Below are positions 57,942 to 64,000 of a DNA stretch of 64,000 nucleotides, one piece after another. Source of the stretch: an uncultured bacterium (GTDB lineage: Bacteria; Hydrogenedentota; Hydrogenedentia; Hydrogenedentales; CAILVY01); NCBI GenBank assembly GCA_937951485.1, contig CALEDJ010000045.1, positions 142,310-206,309 on the forward strand, written 5' to 3'. The translations under genes and the position numbers were made by a program. How positions within the stretch are numbered: position 1 is the first letter of the stretch; each line of letters opens with the position of its first letter. The notes under the pieces are model-generated. The model made no database searches. It was not told where the DNA came from and worked only from the letters and a program-made list of their open reading frames with translations.

Positions 57942-59810
57942 ATGGGCGGCATGGTTTGGAAATTTTTCCTTACGGGAATGCTGGTCTGCTGGGTGGTGTG
58001 CGCAGCGGCGTCCGCGCAACCGGCCGACGGCTGGGTGACGGCGGCGGCCTATTCCGAGATGCACATCGTTGTGCCCGACGATGCGTCGGCAATTGTCCGG
58101 GAAGCGGGGGAATTGTTTCAGCGTTATTGGCAGGTATGCACGGGCCGCGAACTGAAGATAAGCGCTTTCAATGAAGGGCGAATCAATGTGTGGATTGGTC
58201 CCGATTTGATCGCGGGGGATTTGCTGGACGCCCCGGCGCTGGAGGGTCTGGGCGCGGAAGGCTGCCTGATTCAAACTTTCAGGCCCAGCCGCCGCCATGC
58301 CCGGTTGGGCGCGGCGAAACAACTGATTATCGCCGGCCAAACGGATGTGGGGACACGCAACGGGGTCTTCGAGTTTTTCAAGCGCTTTGCCGGCGTGCAG
58401 TGGCTGTGCGAAGGCGCGACGGCGCCCGAGCGATTGCGGTTCACGTTTCCGGAGATTGATTTCCGCCATGCGCCCCATTTCACATACCGGGAAGCAGGGC
58501 GCTATGGACCGCATGTGCTGCTGGATTCGGAATATCGGCGCGCGCATCACTTCCCGGATCATTACGCCCCCGGTCCTTTTGGCGTGGAGACCCTGCACGA
58601 CCTCCTGCCTCCGGAAATCCATTTTCAGCAGCACCCCGAATACTACGCGCTGATTGGCGGCACACGCGTGGCAAAGGACTCCGACGGTCGCCCTGCGCAA
58701 TTGTGTTTCGGCAACCCGGATGTTGCCGATGCCATGATCAAGGTCATCGCCGAAATGGCCCGCGTGGACGAGAAGATGGCCGACCCCGGTCTTGTCGCCC
58801 GGCGCGACCGCGTCGCGCGCGCCCCGGACCGCAAGACATGGAGTATCGCGCCCATGGCGGGGGGGAAGTGCGAATGCGCGGCCTGCCGCGCACTGGAGGA
58901 TGCTGAGGGGTCCCCGGCGGGGGCGCTGATTGCTCTGGTGAACCGCGTGGCTGAGGGACTGGAGGATGCCTTTCCCAGTGCGGGTTATCGGGTGCATACG
59001 CTGGTGCGGGGCGTGTGGCGCAAGCCGCCCGCGTCCATCCGCCCGCGCGAAAACGTGACGGTGCAGGTCAGCACTGCGGACTGTGATTTCCGCCGTCCGT
59101 TTTCCGACCGCACTTCCGCCGTCAATGCGTCTTTTGTTGATGACCTGCGGGGCTGGGCGGCCATTGCGCGCGCCCTGTACGTGTGGGATTACGGCGCGAA
59201 TTGCAGCCATCCGTTCGAACCCCATCCGAATCTGCACACAATGCAGGAAAACATACAGTTATATGATCAATATCAGGTGACCGGCGTCTATATGGAACTT
59301 GCGGACGCACCCGGCGCGGAGTGGGCCGAACTCAACGCGTTGCGTTCATTCCTCTGTGCAGCGCTGCTCTGGGACCCCGATCTGTTCGTGGACGAACTTG
59401 CCGAGCGCTTTTTGGCGGCCTATTACGGCCCCGCCGCACGGCAGGTGCGGGCCTACATGGCGCTTTGCGAAGAAAAGGCATCCACCGTGCAACGCCTTGA
59501 TCCCTTGTCGCCTGCGATATGGTTCGAGGCGGAAGCCGCCGCGTGGGCGGATGGGCTGTTTCAGGAGGCGCTGGCCTTGCGGCTGTCTGATGATCAGCGC
59601 CGGCGCGTGATCATCGCGAGGCTGCCCGCATTATGGGTATTGGCTGGACGGCCGGAAAGCGAAGTGGCGGCCAAGGCCATGTCGGAAGCGGCGGAAAGAT
59701 CCGCCGCCGATATTCTCCTGAACATTGCACCAGCGGATGCCCTGTCACGCTATGCCGCCGCATTGGCCCTCTATGGCGGGCATGTGCGCGCCGCAACGCC
59801 TGCCTCATAG
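57942..59810 (+). CDS. Secreted DUF4838-family protein
   Basis: The 622-residue protein has a signal peptide (VWKFFLTGMLVCWVVCAAASAQ) and is exported. It matches the DUF4838 pattern common in polysaccharide-degrading Bacteroidota and Planctomycetota: a GH20-like N-terminal domain (IVVPDDASAIVREAGELFQRYW; VWIGPDL), HPEYYALIGGTR, QLCFGNPDVADAMI, and an alpha/beta-barrel-like middle with KCECAACRALEDAEG and VWDYGANCSHPFEPHPNL. The C-terminal 150 residues are helical. Hydrolase activity is suspected for the family but not established. It is 98 bp after mnmG, without other carbohydrate genes nearby. Confidence 0.88.
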   Translation: MGGMVWKFFLTGMLVCWVVCAAASAQPADGWVTAAAYSEMHIVVPDDASAIVREAGELFQRYWQVCTGRELKISAFNEGRINVWIGPDLIAGDLLDAPALEGLGAEGCLIQTFRPSRRHARLGAAKQLIIAGQTDVGTRNGVFEFFKRFAGVQWLCEGATAPERLRFTFPEIDFRHAPHFTYREAGRYGPHVLLDSEYRRAHHFPDHYAPGPFGVETLHDLLPPEIHFQQHPEYYALIGGTRVAKDSDGRPAQLCFGNPDVADAMIKVIAEMARVDEKMADPGLVARRDRVARAPDRKTWSIAPMAGGKCECAACRALEDAEGSPAGALIALVNRVAEGLEDAFPSAGYRVHTLVRGVWRKPPASIRPRENVTVQVSTADCDFRRPFSDRTSAVNASFVDDLRGWAAIARALYVWDYGANCSHPFEPHPNLHTMQENIQLYDQYQVTGVYMELADAPGAEWAELNALRSFLCAALLWDPDLFVDELAERFLAAYYGPAARQVRAYMALCEEKASTVQRLDPLSPAIWFEAEAAAWADGLFQEALALRLSDDQRRRVIIARLPALWVLAGRPESEVAAKAMSEAAERSAADILLNIAPADALSRYAAALALYGGHVRAATPAS

Positions 59811-59925
59811 CAGGTCGTTCCCATTGGCGCTGAAGGCCTTTCTCCCGCCCCGCAAGTTTGTGGATCATGATAATCTCCGATTTAAGTGTTTTTTCAGAAT
59901 GACAAAGTCGAGTAATGCGATGAAT

Positions 59926-60034
59926 TGAATGAGGCATTTGCGAAATGACTGTTTTTGCGTTTAAGAACACGAAATCTCTTCGATTTTTGATGGAACTGAG
60001 GTCCGAAACGCCCATTTCGCAAATGCCTCTGAAT
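59926..60034. mobile_element. Short MITE with 17-bp inverted ends and 5-bp duplication
   Basis: gaggcatttgcgaaatg (59931-59947) and its exact reverse complement catttcgcaaatgcctc (60013-60029) bound a 99-bp element. It is flanked on both sides by tgaat (59926-59930 and 60030-60034), a 5-bp target-site duplication. The 65-bp centre is AT-rich and non-coding, so a transposase would have to come from elsewhere. It lies in the 464-bp gap 59811-60274, where I saw no gene. Confidence 0.85.
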
Positions 60035-60274
60035 GAATAACTATTGACTTTTTCGCCATTATCGGATATGCTTGATATGGTGAATGGCACCAGCAAGGGG
60101 AGTAGTACCAACAACGGAGGGGTCATAGCCGATCGGCGTAAAGGGGCGTCGGTAATTCGTATCAGTCAGAACGGATGAGTGAAGGGGTGTTGCTTTTGAA
60201 GGAGGAGGGGGCGCATTTGCCCATCGCCGTGACGAAGCGGGAGTGTGGCATCCTCGGTAAGATGAAAGGCGGGC

Positions 60275-61441
60275 ATGGAACAGGGGAATGAGACAGCGGT
60301 GAAAATGGGGCTTACAGGGGACCGAGTACCGGGTGATGAGTTGGAGAAAACCCTTCACGTCGGCCTGACGGCTTTCCTGGACCTCAATCCGAAGAGCACC
60401 AATGCCCAGCGCTACCGGACGGTGGTGCGCGGATGGGAGCGGGCGAAATACCTGATGCTGGACCGCCCGAACATCGTGGGGGGGTTGGCGTTCCGGACCA
60501 GACACCCGGCGGCGGTGCGCTTCATGCGGGAAGGGGTGGTATGGGGGTTCTACGCGCTGATCAACCAGTATCTGTCGGAACGGTCTGACCGGCTGATCTG
60601 GGTGTCCTGGCCGGATGAGGTGTCGCGCGTGCGCCTGCGGCGTCATGACCGGATTCGGATTTCCGCGCCATGTGAGATTTATCTCGAAAACGGGGGCCCG
60701 TTTCGGGGGGTGGTTCAGGATTTGAGCGGCGGCGGTTGCTGCCTGAGAACCAACGTGGCGATGATTGTGTCCACGCGCTGCGAGGTGAGTTTCACGTTGC
60801 CGGATGGCATGCAGGTGGACCGCCTGCCGGTCATGGTGCGCCGGGTGCAGCCGGCGGGCGCGGCGGAATACGAGTATGGCTGCATGTTTCTGGACACGGC
60901 GGAATGCGAGCGCAACGGCATTGGCCTTTTCGTGGTGCGCATGCTTTCGTCGGACCGACAGCCGGAGGAGAATATGGGGCGCATCCTGCTCTTTTCGCCC
61001 CGTGCGGAAGACGGCGAAGCCATGCAGGCGCTTGCCCAAAGCAGCGAGTATCGCGTGTCTGTGACGACGCGGCTGGTGGATTTTTTTCATCATGTGGCGG
61101 CCTACGCCCCGCGCGCCGTCATTCTCAGCGCGGCGCAACAGGAACTCCCGCCGCATGAAATCTGCCGCATCATCAAAGGCACGCCGGGATTGGAAACGCT
61201 GCCCGTCATCATTTTCGGCGGCGAGCCGGTCGAGGGCCGGCAACAGGCCGCGACCGCCGGCGCCTCGCTCTATCTCAAGGGCTTCCCCAACTTGAACACC
61301 CTCCTGCCGATTCTCAGCAAAGCGGCGCCTGTCCGGCGCGCTTCCCACGCGTTCTTGCCGCAAGACGCGGAGGAAGATGGGGAAGCGGACCAGGACGGCG
61401 CCCCCCCGATACCGGTTGTATCGGAAGGCGCCGGCGGATAG
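60275..61441 (+). CDS. PilZ-domain c-di-GMP effector with receiver-like domain
   Basis: The 388-residue protein starts at ATG 60275 (aaaggcggg upstream). Residues about 18-110 look like the N-terminal YcgR-type flagellar-brake domain (LHVGLTAFLDLNPKSTN; RPNIVGGLAF). The PilZ domain at about 118-205 shows the c-di-GMP motifs R122-R123-xxx-R (RRHDRIRISAPCEI) and D149-x-S151-x2-G154 (QDLSGGGCCLRT). After a linker, residues about 235-345 (RILLFSPRAEDGEAMQAL to ILSKAAP) resemble a response-regulator receiver with LPVIIFGG and YLKGFPN in strands 4-5, though the phospho-accepting Asp is not certain. The tail is acidic. It may couple c-di-GMP to motility or envelope functions. Confidence 0.82.
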   Translation: MEQGNETAVKMGLTGDRVPGDELEKTLHVGLTAFLDLNPKSTNAQRYRTVVRGWERAKYLMLDRPNIVGGLAFRTRHPAAVRFMREGVVWGFYALINQYLSERSDRLIWVSWPDEVSRVRLRRHDRIRISAPCEIYLENGGPFRGVVQDLSGGGCCLRTNVAMIVSTRCEVSFTLPDGMQVDRLPVMVRRVQPAGAAEYEYGCMFLDTAECERNGIGLFVVRMLSSDRQPEENMGRILLFSPRAEDGEAMQALAQSSEYRVSVTTRLVDFFHHVAAYAPRAVILSAAQQELPPHEICRIIKGTPGLETLPVIIFGGEPVEGRQQAATAGASLYLKGFPNLNTLLPILSKAAPVRRASHAFLPQDAEEDGEADQDGAPPIPVVSEGAGG

Positions 61442-61471
61442 CCGCCGACCGCTTTCCTCTTCTCCTGTAAG

Positions 61472-62944
61472 TTACCGTCCGGGCTGCCTTTGGTTCGCGG
61501 CCCATTCCACGACACGACAGGCGCCGTTGTAAATGCCCAGGCTGTTCAGTTTTCTGATGTTGTCACAATAGAGGCCGAGGAGGTCGTCCTCGTCCAGCAG
61601 CATATCGAGGGTTTGCAGGATAAAGGGAAGTCCCTGGCATTCGACGGTGCCGTCGCCGAGTTCCGCCGCGCGAATTGCGCCCCACGCCTCATGCCCGCCG
61701 ACGCGCTCGATCAGCAGTTTCGGGATCGGATAGAAAGCCAGTTCGCTGGGTTTCGTAAGGAGGATATCACTGACGCGCATGAGCAGATTGGTCGCATACA
61801 CGGCGCAAAAGACATCATCATGCAGAAACGCATGCGCCCCGGGCGCGTCCGCCCGGCCCACGTCGTTCACAAAACGGTTGCTGTCGGTCCAGTCGCTGTG
61901 CATCTGAACGACCTTTTGAAATTCGGGGACATTTCTGCAGAAGCACTCCCATGCGTTGCGGTGGTCGCCGAAGTTGATGAACAGCGTCATGCGTCCGTCG
62001 CGTATCCGCGGCATCAGCGCGCACACGATGGCCGCAAGCAACTGCTGTTGCGCGCCGGCGCCGCCGATGGAAATCAGCAATCGGCGGGGGGCTTTGGCGG
62101 CCATGCGCCGCAGGCGCGCCGCGCAGTCGGCCTCGATGTTCGCCACCAGTTCATGATCAATGTAATGGCCTGCGATACGGATGGCCTGCGCCGGAATGCT
62201 CTGGAGTTTCCCGCCCTTGCGGTCCATGTCCTTTAGCGTGCGGAACAGAAAATAGGCGGAGGGCGACTGGACCGTCTGCAGAGCGCCATCGGCCAGGTGA
62301 AACCCCAGGGGGCAGTTGTCGGGAATCATGTTGACGACATTCGTCATGCCGGCATGGATGGCGCCGAGCGCGTTGAACGGGTGCGTGGCAAGGAGCGGCA
62401 TGTCTTTCGGGAAGTCTCGATAGACATTGGAGAAGACCTTGGCGGCCTGCATAATGGGGTAGTTCTTTTCCAATCGCTTGTACCATTTCCCCATGAGCGG
62501 GTCCCAGAGAAGACGATTGAAGAGTTTCGACTGCTGCGAGAGACGGGACCCCAGTGAATACCACTTGTCGAGGTCGCGGATCATGCGCGCTCCAGCGCTG
62601 TCGAAGCCCAGCAAATCAAGCCAATAGGGCGTGTAACCCAGCGCCCGTGCCGCCGAGGCGACCGCCATCCCGATGCGATAGTGACCGTAGCCCATGCGGA
62701 TCGTGCCGATCACAACGCCGCGATCATAATCAATCGCCTCGCCCGGGCCGCCGGAGAAAACGTCTTTCACGCCCAGCGCGGGACCCAGGATTGGGTTGTC
62801 TCGCGCCACCAGGGGATAGTGGGCGTCGGGATCGTAGTGGTATTTGCGCGCGAAGCGCCGGAACATGGCAGCGCCTTTGCGCCGCGCCGATGCCGATACG
62901 GGATTGCCGAACAACGTTGCGCCTTTGTGGGTTTCCGATGGCAT
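61472..62944 (-). CDS. GT28/MGDG-synthase-like glycosyltransferase family protein
   Basis: The 490-residue protein starts at ATG 62942-62944, preceded by aaaaggag. It has a Rossmann-type N-terminal domain (VVIGTIRMGYGHYRIGMAVASAARALGYTPYWLDLLG) and a second domain with RRLLISIGGAGAQQQLLAAIV and LLTKPSELAFYPIPKLLIERVGGHE, the donor-side glycine and Pro/Glu pattern of GT-B enzymes. The MGYGHYRIG phrase resembles the GxGHxxA motif of MurG and MGDG synthases. The overall match is weak, so glycolipid synthesis is only a suggestion. No signal peptide is seen; membrane association is possible. The gene is alone, with a GntR regulator divergent in function but same strand 112 bp upstream. Confidence 0.68.
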   Translation of the reverse strand: MPSETHKGATLFGNPVSASARRKGAAMFRRFARKYHYDPDAHYPLVARDNPILGPALGVKDVFSGGPGEAIDYDRGVVIGTIRMGYGHYRIGMAVASAARALGYTPYWLDLLGFDSAGARMIRDLDKWYSLGSRLSQQSKLFNRLLWDPLMGKWYKRLEKNYPIMQAAKVFSNVYRDFPKDMPLLATHPFNALGAIHAGMTNVVNMIPDNCPLGFHLADGALQTVQSPSAYFLFRTLKDMDRKGGKLQSIPAQAIRIAGHYIDHELVANIEADCAARLRRMAAKAPRRLLISIGGAGAQQQLLAAIVCALMPRIRDGRMTLFINFGDHRNAWECFCRNVPEFQKVVQMHSDWTDSNRFVNDVGRADAPGAHAFLHDDVFCAVYATNLLMRVSDILLTKPSELAFYPIPKLLIERVGGHEAWGAIRAAELGDGTVECQGLPFILQTLDMLLDEDDLLGLYCDNIRKLNSLGIYNGACRVVEWAANQRQPGR

Positions 62945-63055
62945 GGGTGCTCCTTTTTGCGTGTGTGAACGAAACGACACCACTCTCATCCGAGCATGCG
63001 ATTCGGCTGAGGGAAAAACACCTCTATACTTGTTGCATTCGGGTCGGAGATACGC

Positions 63056-63757
63056 TCACGTCGCAGCGGACAGCCAGGTCTCCAGGTTATGCTGCATACG
63101 TTCCATGTAGCGGACTACCAGCAAATCCGCCATTTCTCCGTCTTTTTGTTCAAACGCCTCCACCAACCGCGACAAGAAAACGAAACCTTGTTCCTGGCCC
63201 ATCACCGGGATGTCTATCATGGCCCGCAACTGAAGGAATATCCGTTCCAGCGTGTTAAAGACAAGTTCATAGACGCCGTTATGAGTCGCCAGCACGATCA
63301 GCCGGAACAACCGTTGGGCGGTATGTTCCCCTTGGCGATCGCCTGGGGTTGCTCCCCGAAGTTCCTCGAAGACCTGACGGATTTCGCGCATCTCCGCTTC
63401 TGTTCGGCGCTGCGCCGCCAGCCGGACCACGCAGCGCGCGATATCGGCGCGGAATTCCAGAATCTCCTGCAAGACTTGCAGGTTCACGGACCCGTCGTCC
63501 CGTCTGAGCAGGATTTCAAACAATTCAATCCCGCCCGTCAGTTTCAGGTTTTCCACATGAATGCCCGAACCCTGTCGTATGCGCACAAGCCCCACCGCCT
63601 CCAGCCGTTTCAGCGCTTCCCGCACCACATGCCGCGTGACCTCAAACTCCGATGCCAGTTCCCGTTCCGTCGGCAGTTTATCGCCTGAACGGTAATTGTT
63701 GTTAAGAATCCGGCGGGTCAGTTTGGCGGTTATTTCTTGCGACAAGGTGTGTGTCAT
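63056..63757 (-). CDS. GntR/FadR-family transcriptional regulator
   Basis: The 233-residue protein has an N-terminal winged helix (TRRILNNNYRSGDKLPTERELASEFEVTRHVVREALKRLEAVGLVRIRQGSGIHV), the GntR signature, and a C-terminal all-helical FCD or FadR-type ligand domain (about 80-230). The residues HNGVYELVFN and LSRLVEAFEQKDGEMADLLVVRYMERM resemble FadR and FCD proteins. It is probably a repressor that responds to a small organic acid or acyl-CoA. The only nearby targets are the GT28-like gene downstream and a partial gene upstream. The ATG at 63755-63757 has an acaaggtg site. The 122-bp gap upstream holds no gene. Confidence 0.9.
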   Translation of the reverse strand: MTHTLSQEITAKLTRRILNNNYRSGDKLPTERELASEFEVTRHVVREALKRLEAVGLVRIRQGSGIHVENLKLTGGIELFEILLRRDDGSVNLQVLQEILEFRADIARCVVRLAAQRRTEAEMREIRQVFEELRGATPGDRQGEHTAQRLFRLIVLATHNGVYELVFNTLERIFLQLRAMIDIPVMGQEQGFVFLSRLVEAFEQKDGEMADLLVVRYMERMQHNLETWLSAAT

Positions 63758-63879
63758 ACGGCGTCAGTACTCCGCTTTTCAGGGATTCCGGGTGAAATCG
63801 GTTTTCTGGGCCTATTGTACCACGCCTGGGACATCGAACCACGAGCCTCCGGCAAAAAACCCCTCAGTGCTCCCCGGTT

Positions 63880-64000
63880 TTATGCAGGCAACGCCTGTAA
63901 TGCGGCGAATGCGTCCTTGAGCGAAGATCGGTGCAATTGCAGGAAGTCGTTCCCAATCCGCGCCCGGTTCATGAGCCGCTCGGCCCTGGTATTGGCGTGA
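63880..64000 (-). CDS. C-terminal end of a gene cut by the window edge
   Basis: The last 120 bases on the minus strand read as a coding tail ending ...NTRAERLMNRARIGNDFLQ and LHRSSLKDAFAALQALPA, with the stop at 63880-63882. The helical, charged pattern is protein-like. The final LKDAFxxL phrase recalls the C-terminus of CBS/nucleotidyltransferase (DUF294) proteins, but the piece is too short to identify. It runs in the same direction as the GntR-family gene. Confidence 0.5.
   Translation of the reverse strand, partial: HANTRAERLMNRARIGNDFLQLHRSSLKDAFAALQALPA

Noticed and set aside
1-64000. CRISPR array, rRNA or tRNA genes
   Set aside because: No regularly spaced repeats with unique spacers and no tRNA T-arm/anticodon pattern were noticed; the tandem arrays at 12.3 kb and 51.9 kb have no spacers.

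Overview
This window reads as a chromosomal segment of a GC-rich, Gram-negative-type bacterium with an anaerobic lifestyle. An outer membrane is implied by a TolC-type channel, an outer-membrane barrel-like protein, a LolA-like protein and ExbB/ExbD. Anaerobic metabolism is implied by a tungsten-type aldehyde:ferredoxin oxidoreductase, 2-hydroxyacyl-CoA dehydratase-type proteins with their ATP-dependent activator, and an [FeFe]-hydrogenase-like sensor kinase. Secreted sugar enzymes (GH9, DUF4838, a Tat-exported fucose-isomerase-like protein) and many intergenic repeats fit a PVC-related or candidate-phylum lineage such as Hydrogenedentota or Planctomycetota. That placement is inference: no rRNA or tRNA gene was seen.

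Layout. 0-12 kb: a NUDIX hydrolase cut by the window edge, a Tat-exported isomerase-like protein, a decayed MntA/HepT pair, aldehyde oxidoreductase, a beta-propeller/GH9 protein, fumarase and argS. 12-20 kb: a minus-strand envelope cluster (YgaP-like protein, thioredoxin-like protein, MMPL/RND transporter, LolA-like protein, outer-membrane protein), interrupted by an intact mntA-hepT module set among hairpin repeats. 20-24 kb: a secreted protein made of ten 24-residue repeats, a ClC transporter and a PP2C phosphatase. 24-30 kb: the dehydratase/activator cluster with an unusual P-loop ATPase, and a URO-D family protein.

30-37 kb: a heavy-metal efflux operon (small Cys-rich protein, TolC-like, HlyD-like, CzcA-like). 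37-43 kb: argC-argJ-argB with a recognisable promoter, exbB-exbD, and an ECF sigma/anti-sigma pair. 43-52 kb: a P-loop ATPase, a PAS histidine kinase, a nitrilase-family amidase, a tandem QueD-like fusion with queF (queuosine pathway), and the hydrogenase-like histidine kinase. 52-64 kb: two DegT-family aminotransferases, a type IV prepilin with a sigma-54 promoter and terminator, mnmG, a DUF4838 protein, a PilZ protein, a GT28-like glycosyltransferase, a GntR/FadR regulator and the end of a further gene.

The most notable items are the hydrogenase-like histidine kinase, the asymmetric tandem QueD protein, the dehydratase cluster with an extra ATPase, the propeller-GH9 protein that appears to lack its general acid, the ten-repeat secreted protein, and a short mobile element with 17-bp inverted ends and a perfect 5-bp target duplication. 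Functions are assigned from motifs read by eye; no database search was possible.
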